Assembly (NCBI GenBank): GCA_012295275.1
Contig: CM022673.1
Location: forward strand, 5,374,653 to 5,438,652
DNA from: Chrysomallon squamiferum
Lineage: Eukaryota > Mollusca > Gastropoda > Neomphalida > Peltospiridae
DNA: 64,000 nt
Direction of reading: 5' to 3'
Of the stretch, positions 1-27,114 are shown piece by piece (the first letter of the stretch is position 1; each line of letters opens with the position of its first letter). The notes under the pieces were generated by a model, which saw nothing but the letters and a program-made list of their open reading frames with translations, was not told the origin of the DNA and made no database searches. Both the position numbers and the translations under genes were made by a program.

Positions 1-28
1 CAGGATTCGTTAGATAAATGAGAGAATG

Positions 29-69
<41 letters not shown>

Positions 70-1011
70 TCTGCCTTGGTATGGCTTCAGTTTCAACAGA
101 AATCCTAGTTAATATACCCTTTAAATCGGTAAATCCGGTTTTAACAAGAACAAAAATGAAAAGAAAAGAAAAAAAAGTATGATTAATCTAGACCAAGGCT
201 AAAGTGGAAAGACCGCTTGGGGGTAAGTCTGCGCTGCTGTTAATATTTAGAAACCAGCTTGATCCAGCGGTCAGTTTATGGCCTGAATACCCTTCCTGAC
301 ACCGTGACCTTTGCCGACACAAAACGATTCCGTTTAACGCCACTCACGCAATTCTTTGGCGGCGAGATCGTAATTATGTTACTGTCGGTATTACATCGAT
401 TCCGGATGTTTTCTGTCAGCTTCCCTAGTGTGTGCATTACGCTGCATTAGACTCGAGTTGTTACAGTAATTCTAACCTAGTCGGCCAGCTGATGACAAAA
501 GTGATATATCATTTTATTAAGTGTCTTTTTTTTTTTTTTTTTAACTTAAGATCTCTTAGAGCGGTTTTTCTAAAGCGCTTGGTAAATAACTTCATTGCAA
601 AAAGACGTAAATGTGCTTTGTCACGGACTAGCACTGTATTGCCAGACACGGAAACTACGTAGTTAGAAAATGTTAAGAGGCGACAGGAAAAAAACCATTG
701 CTCGTGTGTAAAGGAAATATGAGAGAATGCAGTGTCGTGAAAGTAGGCTATTGTGTGAAAGTGTTTCTATTTTTGATTTGGTAATTAAAATAAAAATATA
801 AAATTACTTACATTTAAGTGAGAAAAAAATAACTAAGAGAAGACATTTTTTTTTTTTTTGATCAACATACAATGATAATAAAAGTACATAGTTCAAAGTA
901 AAAACAAAGACTAAGGGAATAACTAATATTGGTAGAGACAATAATAACAATCACAACTATGACAATAACAGGAATGATAATAAAGTTGAAATAATAATAA
1001 TAATAATAATA

Positions 1012-1067
<56 letters not shown>

Positions 1068-1444
1068 GAAGAAGAAGAAGAAGAAAAATAAGCAAATGAC
1101 TGAAACAATCGGATAAATAGATAAATAAATTTAAAATATATATATATGTATTTAGAAGAAGAAGAAGAAAAGACAAATATAAAAGGAAAAATAACGAGCG
1201 GATATGATTACCAGATATATGTTGTTATATACTAGTATCTATTTTATGTTCATACTTTCGGCAAGTTTGAACGTATTTCGTTTTCACTCTCTTTTTTAAT
1301 GCTTATTATTTACACACGCACGCAGACACACACACACACACACACACACACTCATCTATCCACACAGGCATGGATAAAGAAAACCTTACTTACATGCACA
1401 CAGGTGTGGTTTTTTTTACAAAGTATGTGTTGTTTTATTTGCAG
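1..1444. other. Non-coding DNA upstream of first visible GPCR exon (probable intron)
   Basis: I see no supportable exon here. The stretch holds a GA run near 37-66, a compound AAT/ATG/AAG repeat at about 979-1086 and a CA run near 1327-1350. Because the exon at 1445 starts with two bases of a split codon, this is most likely the intron between the missing signal-peptide exon and that exon. Confidence 0.6.
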
Positions 1445-12411
<10,967 letters not shown>

Positions 12412-13006
12412 CACCGAACACGATCGGAATCCTCCGGGTGGGGAATCTACATACAAAAGCGGGTCCAGTAATTCTTTAGAGGTGGGGGCGCCATCGTGAT
12501 GGCAGAAATAATGTTTCCTTATGATGACGAAACATCATCAACAACAACAACAACAACAACAACAGCATATGTGGGGTATTAATTAAGACCCCGAAATCGT
12601 CCGAACGATCGAACACCACCGACAAGACTATAGGACGTCCTTGTCTGAAGTAATGATTGGATCATTTTGCCTTATCCGAAAAAAAGTGTTTGCCAAAAAT
12701 GGCCTTTACGGGGGCTAATGTTTTCCGTAGTCGGGTGCATCATTAAGTTCAAATCTGACCTTCGTATTAGACAATCCATTTGTAAAAGCACATTGTGATA
12801 TGTAAATATTTGTAAATCATTTATTATTTTATTATAACCGTTTATAAAAGATAATGATTATGTTCTGGTCTGCAATTATGAATTCGTTTTATATATCCTT
12901 TAAGACATACTCTGAAACCAAGAATACTGTTAAATTTATAAATGTTTAACTGAAACCAAAGGTAATATATATATATTATTAATTATTTTAATTTTGTTTT
13001 TAAATC

Positions 13007-13103
<97 letters not shown>

Positions 13104-14195
13104 TGTTGCTAGTTAACTAAATTAAATATCCTTCAATCATTGCCGTACAGATGCAATTTATGCCTCGGAAAATTAATATTCTTCCCCATCTACACACACA
13201 CACACACACACACACATGCACATATATTTGTTTAGTTTGCTTAAATTTTTACTTTTAATATTACATAATACATACACACAGGCATAATACGCACAGACAC
13301 ACAGACATGTATATGTTTTATTATATTTTTCTTCTTTTTAGATACTGAAAAAAAAAATAACAATTTTCATACGAGTGTGCACTGACATAGGAATGATAAC
13401 AACATTATGATTAACCTAACATAGTGAAACACAGAATTTATTTACATGAAGTCGTAAAGTTAAAAAATATATATTTTTATGCAAACATAATTAAAATTTT
13501 GCTATTTAAGAATAATGTATTTTTGTTCTTAACGCGGTCTGCTTCTTCGTCTTTGCAAACATATAAAACACGCACCTACTAACGCACGCACCTCAGCACA
13601 GACTTACATATACAGAAGTAAAGCTTAGCTGTTCATGATGGATATTGACAAAAAAATATACAAGATTTACAGCTGCGTGGTTTTCGTGAATAACAGCAGT
13701 TAAAAAATAGACAATAAACAAAAACACAACAGAAATAAAAAAAATTAAAAAATAACAAAAAAGTAAATAAATAAATACATAAATAAATAAATAAAATAAA
13801 ATAAATACAATGAAATAAAATAACAGTAGAATACGTGAGGACTCAGTCTTTATAGAGTAATAGGTATATATTACGAATTTTCTTAACTCAGGAAAGGCAA
13901 CTCTGTACGTAACTTTTAATAGAACAGAACTGTAATTAAGGATTGAGAATATAAATGTAAGTTAACAAGATAACTCAGTCTTTAAATGATATTTGCATTT
14001 ATACTTAATATTCATATCCTAATATAATTGCATCACTGATATTCACACTGTAGATAATAAAAAAATGGCTGTACTTCTTCATCTTTGGCAAATCACAAAA
14101 CAAAAATGAAATAAATTAATGAATGTATTTATGCACATAATTATACATAAATAAGACATACATATATACATAATCACATACATTCATAAAAACAG

Positions 14196-14226
<31 letters not shown>

Positions 14227-15870
14227 CATACATATGTACAGACACAAACAGACACATATATACAAACATGCATCTCTTTTCTACATAAAAGCGTTATGAA
14301 AATAATTCTTTAACTCCTGACCTTTGTTCTTTGACCTTCAGTGATAATTATCAGTACTTTATTTTTACGTTAATGTCCATCTTTTTCATTTCATTTCTGA
14401 ATCGGTATCAATGATATTTTGAGTCCTTATGTTATTTTGTATAACTGTTATGTTTTGATTCGTAATCAAGTAATTTTTAATCATTATTATATTATTACTT
14501 TCATACCATTTTGGATGTTTTTCAATTTTTAGTGAATTATTGAATCAATATCAAGTTATTTTGAATGAATATGTTATTTTTAATTGTTATTGTGAATTTG
14601 AATAATCATGTTATTTTCATTTTTAATCTTTGTGATGTCATTCTGAAACAGCACGGTGCTGCTGTTTCGAATTAATGTGTTATTTTCAGTCATTCATCTA
14701 AAACTCTTGTCATGATGTGTTATTATTCACATTTCATTTTAGTAGTCACTGTTATGAATCACTGTCGTGATATTTTGAATCACTGTTGAGTTACCGTAGG
14801 TCCTGACCGTTAAGTCCGTCGACCCATTAAACCGAGGTCTAAAATATCACAATTTATGGTAGAGGCGTCCAGGATGCCGACCTAAAATCTTAACTTGTCC
14901 GTGCAGGATTTTCAGGTGAAACCAAACGTTCTGAAAGCATGAAATAGCAAAGAAACCAGGAAGTATTTTCATGGGAACAGTGAAAAGTTTTTGAAAGACA
15001 AAGTCGCGTTTCGAAACGATGAGAAAATTACTGAAATAAATATTATTATTTAAACGGAAATGTATTGTTTTCGTAATTCTTCATTTTCACAAATGTTTAG
15101 TGTCAACTTTCAATAGCTCAAGGCAATTTATAAATATCGTTCACGCATCATAAACTGTACCTGCACATATAGAACCGCAAAACTTCAGTTAACAACGTGA
15201 TTGTACATTTAATGAAAAATTTCGACTACTGGTATTACAACACTCTTCTACGAAACCAAGGTTTCTACGCCTCCAAACAGACAAACGAAAGAGATACGAC
15301 ATTGCCTTAAAATTTAAAAGTCGTGAAATGCGCTCCAACAACAACTCTGAACAGTAATGCATTAATGAATTATTATTTTCATCCTATATAACCTATATTT
15401 TTTCCGTGACTTTCAAATGACGATGTTGTTGACGTTCTTTGATTACGACCTGGCATCCGTCGGCTTATAAACAGACAAAACAGCGAATAAACGGCTGCTA
15501 ACACCTTCTGAAATATCTCCCCCCCCCCGATGACCGGATTTCTTGCCACTGAAACAGCATCGGTCGTTAAGTCGACTTAGAACAATAGGGCTAAAAATAT
15601 TGACTCAAAGAATAGACTTAATTGCCCGGACCTACGGTATTGTTTCTTGTGTTTATAATAATGTGTCTCAAATCTTAACTTGCTTCATTATCAAATGGGA
15701 CCGAACATGTTTTAACGTTTTTACTTTTTATTTATTTTCTATTTTAGCCAGATTCTGCAAAAGACTCAAAAATAACAACCATAAATCGTTTGCTCAGAAT
15801 TATTTTAAGCGTAGGTTAAGTTTCTGCAATGGATGAAATCGTTAGGTGAATGTAAAATTAATTAGAATGG

Positions 15871-15901
<31 letters not shown>

Positions 15902-15958
15902 TAATAATAATAATAATATAACGTACAGTCTTTAACAAATCACACAACAGTTATAGAT
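12412..15958. other. GPCR 3' UTR followed by gene-poor AT-rich intergenic DNA
   Basis: The first few hundred bases after the stop are less AT-rich and probably 3' UTR. After that come a TTA run (13010-13101), CA runs and AT-rich unique sequence. The small open frame at 15543-15836 has no recognisable domain or splice context. I see no supportable gene. Confidence 0.6.
13010..13101. repeat. TTA trinucleotide microsatellite
   Basis: About 30 TTA units in the region downstream of the GPCR gene. Confidence 0.95.
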
Positions 15959-16055
15959 ATACAGTAGTTAATCAGTTATATTCACGCTCATACACATACA
16001 AAACAGATGTTAAACGCACATATTGGTTGTTTTGTTTTCTGTTATACATGTGATC

Positions 16056-16093
<38 letters not shown>

Positions 16094-17214
16094 ACATTAT
16101 ATATCGTACAAATTAATATAAACCATAACCAGTTTAATAATCGGACTTTCTGATTATATACTGTCGTTCTTTAATAATTATTTGATATTTTTGTCTATGC
16201 AGCATTTTGAAAATTTTTTTTTTTTTTTTTTTTTTTTTGGATGAGTATATTGTTTTCTTGTGATTTTTTTTTTTCTCCGTCATTGTTTTGTTTTGTTTGT
16301 TTTTTGGTTTGTTCGTTGTTTTTTTGTAATTTTGGTTATTTAGAGGAATTAAGAATGAGAGGAATGTAATGCAAGTGAACAGGGGATGATAATGTTTGGT
16401 TATTTTTGTAATTAACGGGTTTTCGTATTTTGTTCAGAAACTGCGAGATTCTGTTACGAGTATTTTTGTTGTTCGTTTTGTAAAACAAAGAAAAAAATTT
16501 TGTTCTCGTTTTGAAGAACATCAAAATAAAATTATTTCTATCATATTTTGTTGTCTTATTACAGATAAAATTATATTATTATATTACATTATAACACCCT
16601 CATCATTACAAATATTATTATTATTATAATACAAATACTTCTACTGCCGCTACCGCCATTACTACTACAACTACGACTTCCACTACTGCTCTTCTGTTAC
16701 TACAGCTACCGTAACGAATTATTATGACATTTACTATAACTACTTAAAACAACCACTATAAGTACTTAAAACAACTATACCTACACATACAACAAGTACT
16801 ACTATACATACAACAAGTATTATTAATATGAATATTTACTACTACTACTACTACTACTGCCATAGCGATGTTTTCTGTCACCGTCACCAATGTTGTTATT
16901 ACTGTTAATGTTATTATTTATAAGGTAAAATAGGAGTAAGTAACTAACATAAATAAATAAATAAATGTTTATATTAATATTTAGAATCTTTTCGACAGAA
17001 AAAGGATTCTGTTACACTTTTTGGGTGCATCGACGTTATATTTCAGAAAATACCTCTATTTTTAATTTATTTTTTTCTATTTAATAAACAACAACAAAAA
17101 CAACCACAAACCAAAAAATAAATGTAAATTAATGCTGAATAGAAAATTGATTAAATAAACGAACAAATAAATAAATAAATAAAATAATGGATGGATGAAT
17201 GAATGAATGAATGA

Positions 17215-17410
17215 ATTAATGAATAAATAAATAAATAAATAAATAAATAAATAGTATAAAAAATAATAATAATATAAAAAATAAAATGAAATAAAATAAA
17301 ATAAAATAAAATAAAATAAAATAAAATAAAATAAAATGAAATAAAATAAAATGAAATACGTCAAAATAAAATAAATCAAAATAAAAATAAAAATGAAATA
17401 AAACAAAACA
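17215..17410. repeat. AATA/AAATA low-complexity block
   Basis: AATA units grade into a long run of AAAAT pentamers. Phe/Tyr-rich open frames on the minus strand over this block are artefacts. Confidence 0.9.
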
Positions 17411-18035
17411 AAACATTTAACCACCCAAACTCTGCAAAAGATATATTACTCGTCTCACTAAATTTAATACCTCATTACCATAAGTACATTTCAAAATACC
17501 TGGACCATGTCTAACAGAAACGACAGCTACGATCCAGCCGCTGCTAAAACAACATCCATTTGTTTCACTTCTTGTCCTAATTGAAAAGAATAACCAAGAC
17601 CAGCAACTGAGTTAATACTCTAATTCACCTTCACACTTGCACCGATAACGAAGGGGGGTGTAACAACAAAACAAAAAAAATAATAATACATTGCTAAGGG
17701 CTACTCAGGAATGCTGTTCGTTATGCTTCGCTAACCTTATAACAAAGCGAGACTTTCCTATCCTATAAATGAATTCAGAAACAAACAAACAAAAAAAAAA
17801 AACAAAAAAAAAAAAAAAAAAAACAGAAGAAAACAAAGAAGAGTTATGACCATAGAAACCTCGTTATATTAAAGACTGTCTTGAATCTGTTTATCGAAGG
17901 AAATAAAAAGGCGTGGACGTTTTCTGGGCAGATTTAAAGAGCTGAGCACCTTGAGACGAGTGCAGTGCTGTCTTCGGCAAGAACGCTAAGAGATTAATTG
18001 CGAATTTCTTGTTAATCGGGTATCTGAACTTGACA

Positions 18036-19047
18036 ATGGAGCCGACTAGGTTTGCTGAGAACACGAGCGAAGAGGATCAGATAAGAAGCTACACGACGGC
18101 TCAGCGGTACAATGAAAAAGGAATTGGATTTGATAAACTGATGGAAGTTTATCAAGAAACATGCACTCAGTATGATAAGGTAAATCCAGTTTTCATTTTT
18201 CGAATGTTTTTTGGGGTAAAGTGATTTCTTCTAAAACTTCCTTAGATCGCTAAGTTACAGATAATCACAAAGTGTGTTTGTCCGAAAATGATATAAAAAG
18301 ATTGTTTTCAGAGTAATAATTAATGTATGATAAGTACGAGAAATCTTTTAATATGTATATAAGTCAGTAAGTAAGTAAGTAAATAAATAAAATTAATTAA
18401 ACTAAATAAAATATATAAAACAAAAAATAAAATAAAATAAAATAATATTTAAAATAATAAATAAATAACTAAATAACTAAACTAAACTAAACTAAACTAA
18501 ACTAAACTAAACTAAACTAAACTAAACTAAACTAAACTAAACTAAGCTAAACTAAACTAAACTAAGCTAAGCTAAGCTAAGCTAAGCTAAACGAAACGAA
18601 ACGAAACGAAACGAAGAAACGAAACGAAACGAAACTAAACCTTACTAAATAAACAAACATTTTATCTCTCACGTTACGCTATATTTTATTTCTTCTAGAA
18701 TTCCAGTGTAGCTGATTACAACGGACCAAGATACGTGGCTGAAACTGTGGCAGAACTGTTTCCCGAAAACCGAAACCAAATAAAGATTCTGGACGCAGCT
18801 TGTGGGACCGGTCTGGTAGGACTTGAGGTAAGTCTGATGTTAACTGTATTTTAAAATGTCGTGTACTGATGTTTGCTTAAAGCCATTGATTGTGCGCGTT
18901 TTGAATTTTCCTATTTCATGATGGCGTGTATAAGCTACGTATTTTTTTTACTATTTGTTAACATGTTTGCAAGATGCGTAGAATTCCTGAAATGGATTGT
19001 TTTAAATGATGTAGGTTTCGATAGAGAGCATAACGATTAATTTTTCA

Positions 19048-19110
<63 letters not shown>

Positions 19111-19671
19111 AATAAATGAAAGAAAATATTTTTACCTTTCGGAAATTCTACGCTGTATATCGAAAATAAATTATCATTTGCATTCATTGTTGGGTTTTTT
19201 TAAAGTACAGTATGTAATAATTACTTGTTCAGTCATTTTGATTTCGTTTTAATCAGTAACCAGTTTTAATGCTCATTTTTCGTAATACTGTTGTGTGTGT
19301 GTGTGTGTAATATAGCATAATATGGTATAGTATAATTACTACAGTACTTAAAATGCCTACTTGGAAATCTTATAGGAAAGAGGGAAAAATAAGAAGCGAT
19401 TCACAAAACATTGGAAATGCGTATTTTATTGCTGTTAAAACTAAGTTTCTAATCCAATTTACTAGAATATTAGAATATTTAGAACAGTCTCTTAAAAAGT
19501 TAACGTTTCTCTTTCAAGCTGACTAAACTTGGATTTAAAAACATTGATGGCGTCGATATCTCAGAGGGAATGTTGAACGAAGCGAGAAAGAAAAACGTCT
19601 ACCAGAAACTGATCTGTCAGTTCCTAGGAGAAAACAAGCTGGGAATCAACGAACGTAAAGAATATTTATAT

Positions 19672-19763
<92 letters not shown>

Positions 19764-20835
19764 TTCACAGAGAAAGCACCAATTAGTGAAGGTATAACTC
19801 AGAAAAGTAGTGATTTATAAACAGTTTCTCTATACGACTTTAAAGCTATCTTATCTTTCTCTGTATATCTCTAAATGTAATTTCTGTGATTTGTATGTGT
19901 ATTTTTTAAAGGTGTGTACGATGTTGTGACTATCTGCGGAGCTTTTGCGGAAAGTCATTTACCGTGTGCGGCAATAGAAGAACTCATTTCAGTGATAAAA
20001 CAAGGTTTGTTCATTAATACAAAAAATCTTTAATTATAAGGCAAAAATTCTTGAGGTCATTTTTGACAAAATTTTGAAATGAGAGATGCAAATAATGCAT
20101 ATTCCTGTTTCACTGTAATTATCATGATTCGTAGATGTGTGATGGTTTTCTTAAGATGTAGAGAAATAACATACTTATGATTGCGGATTTTGAAATGTTT
20201 GTTTTTTTTGTTTTGTTTTTTTTGTATATTATTTTTTTCTTGTTTATTTACTTACTCTTGCATTTTTATTTTAATGTAATTTTCTTAATATTTTATATCT
20301 ATTAATTAATTTTTTTTATGGATATCTTGTCTTTATGTTAATTAATCAATTAATTTTTTTTTATTTTTTTTATTCTATTTATCACATCCCGTTTTATTTT
20401 ATTTTTTTATTACTTATATATTATTTTTGATTATATATAATTATTTTGTTCGTACATATATTTATTTTTTTATAACTTTGTGTTTTTCATTTAATTATTT
20501 ATGTATTTATTTTTATTTTCAATTCAGTCCTATTCATTCTTTTGTAAATTTTTATTCTACTTAATAAACAGTCAGGACGTTATCGTCATTTGGTTGTTGG
20601 TCTGTTTCTTGACCCCAATTTAATCCTGTGCATTGTAAACATTATTTCAGGAGGGCTGATAATAAATTCAACGAGACAAGAACATTTCGACAACGTTGAA
20701 GAATACAAGAAAAATGCCAAACCTCTTTTCCAGAAACTGACAGACGAAGGAACATGGAAACTGGAAACGGAGAAACACATGACCAATTACATATTCGGAA
20801 GAGATGGATTAATGTTGATTCACAGAATTCTGTAA
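18036..20835 (+). CDS. METTL27: METTL27 (WBSCR27)-like SAM-dependent methyltransferase, complete, 5 exons
   Basis: Predicted class I SAM-dependent methyltransferase of 228 residues (human METTL27 is about 245); its substrate is unknown. Exons are 18036-18179, 18699-18827, 19519-19654, 19912-20004 and 20651-20835; the coding total is 687 nt including TAA. Exon 2 carries SAM-binding motif I (ILDAACGTGLVG). Exon 3 carries the acidic post-I segment (GVDISEGMLNEARKK), exon 4 the motif VYDVVTICGAFAESHLPC, and exon 5 GGLIINSTR and the C-terminal part. This order and these signatures match the METTL27 family. The start ATG at 18036 was chosen because it is the first ATG in this open frame and fits the family's N-terminal length. 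A second copy lies at 57703-60489. An AATAAA at 20960-20965, about 125 nt past the stop, is a plausible polyadenylation signal. Confidence 0.92.
18476..18640. repeat. Pentanucleotide array ACTAA -> GCTAA -> ACGAA
   Basis: In intron 1 of the METTL27-like gene. About 20 units change in blocks from ACTAA to GCTAA to ACGAA, with one 6-bp slip (cgaagaaacg). The same array, with slightly different unit counts, is at about 58140-58303. Confidence 0.93.
19676..19759. repeat. CT microsatellite in METTL27-like intron 3
   Basis: Starts about 22 bp after the donor of exon 3 (19655) and runs about 84 bp. An open frame that reads from exon 3 into this tract as Ser-Leu repeats is an artefact of intron read-through. 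Confidence 0.95.
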
Positions 20836-20959
20836 AAAAAACAACAACAAACAATTAACAACCCGGTTATGTGTGTATCTGATACATACAATACTGACAG
20901 AAACGTTTTAACGATTCATACTTCTTCAAAAATAGAAGACAGTTGATGTATACGATTAA

Positions 20960-20965
20960 AATAAA
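20960..20965 (+). promoter_or_regulatory. Candidate polyadenylation signal AATAAA
   Basis: Canonical hexamer about 125 nt after the METTL27-like stop codon. In AT-rich DNA this motif is common, so support is positional only. Confidence 0.4.
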
Positions 20966-21719
20966 AGATTAAGTTTTATATAATTTTGATTTGATTGAAT
21001 TCGTTCATTGAAATACTGCTTTAGAACGCTCAGTACGTAAACAAATATATTAAATGATCTATTTAAAATTAATATATGTGTATCTATATCTATTGCTATA
21101 GCTATAGCTATCTATCAATATACATATATACATACATATATATTCTAGTAAACTGGAGTAGAAACTTAGTTTAACAGTTAGCAATAAAAATGTATTTTCC
21201 ATGTTGATGAATCATTTCATATTTTTCTTTTCCCCTCTTCATTCCATAAGATTTCCAAGTAGTTATTTTAAGTACTGTAGTACTGTTCAGTGTTATGATA
21301 TATATAATATATATATATATAATCTTCGCAACCAGAACAAACATATGAATGCTTCTACACATATATATAAAAATAATATTTTGTCTTCTCCTTTTTTGCT
21401 TTTAACCATGTTTATCCACACCCTTGTTGATAAAACAATCAACATGAATAAGACTTGACATGACAAAACAATTCGACAAACAAATATATTACAAAAATGA
21501 GTGACATTAAATGACAAAACGAGTAACATTTAGTATCACCTAACAAGCTTGCAGCGTTTAAAAATTCTGAGGGAGTTTTATTGCCTTGGTGATCTCTCAC
21601 ATAAAAACGTGTATATAAATATCAAGATTCATCTTTTTCCAAGCTATTGTAACTTATAGTAAAATAGGGTCCGGAGACCTTTTGTCTTTCTTCAGTAACT
21701 TTCAGTGTATCTGTGTTTC

Positions 21720-21720
<1 letters not shown>

Positions 21721-21814
<94 letters not shown>
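21721..21814. repeat. CT microsatellite followed by AAT/GAT/GATAAT/AAG tract
   Basis: About 93 bp of CT, then at 21827-21918 a run of short AAT, GATGAT, GATAAT and AAG units. Copy B has the same composite at 61371-61573. Confidence 0.93.
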
Positions 21815-21817
<3 letters not shown>

Positions 21818-21867
21818 TGGGAAAATGAATAATAATAATAATAATAATGACGATGATGATGATAATG

Positions 21868-21898
<31 letters not shown>

Positions 21899-22349
21899 AA
21901 AGAAGAAGAAGAAGAAAATCTGTTAGATAAAATAATATAAACGGAAATTCTTAAATTTAGTCGTTTTGTCGCCATATAAAACTCAACAGATTTCTGAGAT
22001 GCTGTTTTTATATTAAAACACACACGCATACATACACGTACGCACAAAACGGAGTAAAAACATGAAGTACTGAAGTGTAACTGTACAGTTATGAATACAT
22101 GAACAAACTGTTAGAATAGATGTGCGTGTGTGTGCATGCGCGTAATTGTAAAAAAACAAACAAAAAAACAACAACAACTAAAAACAACAACATTTGTCAA
22201 TAATAAATTATGTGCTCCCATACTTACTACAGGTTTTTTTATTATTATTATTATTATTGTTGTTGTTGTTGTTGTTGTGATGTTTTTTCTTTTTCAAAAA
22301 ACCTATAAATTATGAAAATTTATAGCCATTGACTTTTAGGTATTCTTTT

Positions 22350-22388
<39 letters not shown>

Positions 22389-23453
22389 ACACACAAACAC
22401 ACAAAATAGAAGTAATAATTATTATTATTATAACACGGATAACGATGGTGATTATGATCTTGCTGATGAAAATATCAGTAGGCTAGACAAATGGAAAAAA
22501 AATCAAAAAGAAAATATAATTATGAAATGAACGGACGAATAATAATAATAGCAACAGTAATAATAATAACAATAAAACAAAACGTCAATAATTATAATAA
22601 ATAGTAATAATAATAACAACAACAACAAGAAGATAATATTAATAATAATTATTTATTTATTTATTTGTTTATTTATTTAATGCAGTTCAAAAAGAAATGT
22701 CTTATAGTTTTAAATTTCACTTTATTACATTACGTAATTTTTGAACGTTAATTTGTATCATGATTTTTTTTTAGCTGTCCATAAACTTTGTCTTTACATC
22801 CGACTCAAATGCTATTTAGTATAACAGCATTACTGTTTCTTTTTTTCTTTTTTTATTGCTTAGTTTAAAACATTATTTTCTCACGAATTACATGTATCAT
22901 TCATCACTTAGATTTATTACTCTCTGTCCCAGTTTTATAAATGTTTAATGTTTAAATATTTAGTGTCGTAACATAATTTACATGTAATTTGCATTCGGTG
23001 AAATAAATTAATATATGTCCGGATAATTTTTTCAAGGTAATAAACTAATTCTGTTACGTATTTTTAAACAAGCTGAAGAAAAGATTAACTGTTCTCAGTG
23101 GCTACTAAATCTTATTATTTTCAATTTTTAAATACGTATGTTCAAACTGGTCCAACGCTGAGAAAGGGGGTAGCGTTTTGACGTGTATCATTGCGCGACA
23201 CAAACACTTTGCGTATTGGAAAGTTTAGTTCAGTAAGGATTGAACTGAATACACTGTGAATGAGCTCTGCTATAGCTTTTTATTGTCTAGGCATTGAATT
23301 TAACAGAACTACCAGCTAGAAAGTATTCTTTAACTTTTTCTAAACAGCAATCTTTCTGAAGAATCAGACTAAAATGACATCTTCAAAACTTTCATACGTG
23401 TACTGACCTAAGATTAGACACAGGCATTGAGAAAAGTGTGTAAGATAGAATTG

Positions 23454-23511
<58 letters not shown>

Positions 23512-24359
23512 CAACAATAAGTATATAATAATAATGATGATGACATTTACAACATCAACGTGCCAGAAATTGTTTCCTTTGTTTGTTCATCTTTACTAGT
23601 ACAAGAAGGTAAAGGGCGCAAGTACATTTGATTTAATGCCCGCACTTTCAAATGAATCATTCGTTAAACCCAACAGAGCGAAATACATGAAAAAAGAAAT
23701 CGCTGTGATAATACTACATTTTAAATTTAAACGAGTTCATTTGCATATTCGTGATGGTAAAAATAAATGGTGGTAAAAATAAACTAATGAGAAGTAAAGC
23801 TCTGCAGATATAAACTTTTCATGATGATAGACAAAAATACCATTAGAATTTTTTCTCAAACGTTTGTTTTTCAGACAGACAGACTCAAAGTATTTGACCC
23901 TTAGGCAAAATAGTTTAGATAAAAGTCTCTTATGGCATAGAGAGACATTTGTTAAACTGTTTATAGAATTCTGTGGATGAACATTATTCAAGCTCGACCA
24001 AATATGTAGTTAGGTTTAAAAAAGAAATTGTAATAAAAAATGTACGACAAATATTTGACGAACATAATAAAAATATTTTTTGAAATTAAAATTAATAATA
24101 ATAAAAAAAGAAACAAAATAAATAAAGTGAAAAACAAAAATCTATATCAGCAATTAAAAACTAAAGCGTTGAACAATAACACGTGTGTGTGGCGCGTGTG
24201 TGTATATGTGTGTGTGCGCGCGCGCTTATATCAAATATCGAAGTAAATATAGTTCCGTTCCAAAAAGATTTACTTTTTGTTAGTGACCGAAAATATAAAA
24301 ATATATCTAGTCATCCTATATTCCCAGTATTTATAGTTATTACAACGAAAAAATAATTT

Positions 24360-26039
<1,680 letters not shown>

Positions 26040-26040
<1 letters not shown>

Positions 26041-27114
26041 GAAGACGATGGAAGTTATTTTTGTTATAATCTTTTCAAAAATTACATTTACTGTTCCAAG
26101 AATGGCTGGTTTGTGAATGGTAGGATTTGTGTGCAGCCAGGTCGTGGAAAACAACAAGTTTTGTTAGATGGCTGGCGGTAAGTACAGTCAAAATAGCATT
26201 AATGTAGAAGCACCAAAGGACACTATAAAGACAAGGTCTCTGAATAATGAAACTACAATCAAGCTTGTTGGTACATTGAGAAAGACAACACGACCCGAAA
26301 CCACTGATCGTCAATTCCGACCTGATGAAGGCAGCAGACCTGTACATCCTCGATATCCTTCCTTTTCCCAGCCTCAAGAGTCCCACGTACAGACAGCAAC
26401 GAAGCATGGTGCCTGCTCCCCACAGCAGACATTCCAAGACGTTGTTCTGCAGAGTCTCTGGTCTGAAACGTACGATGACAAGAGATTCTTGTTATTCAGT
26501 GATGCAGATAAGATGTTGTCCGGGGATCGTTTCTCCACGTAGCGGTTAAGATTTGCATGGATGGTACGTTGACCTGATGTCAACACTTCTGGAACCAAAT
26601 CTAGCCGGATGGTACATGAAGAACCTGAATGAGAAGAGCTGCCAATCTGCTGCTATTTCTGATGGAAAAGATCCAGATCAAGTGGTTTGGTGCGAAGGGG
26701 ATCAACTCCAGCAGCACCCAGAGACGCTGAACTCAGTGATTACGTGGTGAGAACACAGTGGACGATGACGCGAGGTTTCCTGTTTGTGTTTGGAATCACT
26801 TCACCAACGTCTGTCCAAGAACGAACACTTTGAACCTTGAAAAAAATGAACGTGCTAATCAGAGCAAGCTGTTGTGAAGCACGTCTACGACGGGCACGCT
26901 TTCTGACAGATCTGGAAGGTTTTTATAGGCAGCTTCCTCGTCGACATCCCAGCACGTACAGATTTGTAGATTTGATCAACAGAGGAACGTGAAAGATCAC
27001 AGTTAGTACAGGAGCAGCACGACCACCGAGGATATGAATTTATGGACAACTCTACGACAGAGTTCGTCGCCTCAGGTAGCAGCTTAGTGACCGAAACATG
27101 TGTTATTTTATGTG
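26040..27114. other. Higher-GC unclassified segment with broken open frames
   Basis: Base composition changes sharply to more balanced GC compared with the AT-rich flanks. Open frames exist on both strands (plus 26168-26542 and 26553-26750; minus 26075-26437 and 26374-26598), but none is long, none has a domain I recognise, and stops break every candidate. It runs directly into the 45-bp minisatellite. A decayed transposable element is the most likely identity, possibly of Tc1/mariner type given weak resemblance of one minus-strand frame, but I cannot establish this. Confidence 0.35.

Larger units (their letters stand above)
15959..24359. repeat. Copy A of an ~8.4-kb near-identical direct duplication
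   Basis: This block matches 55663-64000 in the same orientation over its whole length. Order and content are shared: the TA run, the AATA/AAATA block, the methyltransferase gene, the ACTAA pentanucleotide array, the CT runs and the GTGTGCGCGCGCGC patch. In this copy the methyltransferase reading frame is intact. Copy B is cut by the end of the window, so the true duplicated length may be greater. Confidence 0.93.

Noticed and set aside
862-1176. His-rich and Ser-rich open frames
   Set aside because: Produced by ATG/AAG/AAT trinucleotide repeats; no gene evidence.
15543-15836. 97-codon plus-strand open frame as a small gene
   Set aside because: No domain, no splice partner and no compositional sign of coding.
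18476-18640. Interstitial telomere-like repeat (TTAGT/TTAGC on the other strand)
   Set aside because: Neither TTAGGG nor TTAGG is present, and the array lies in an intron among other simple repeats.
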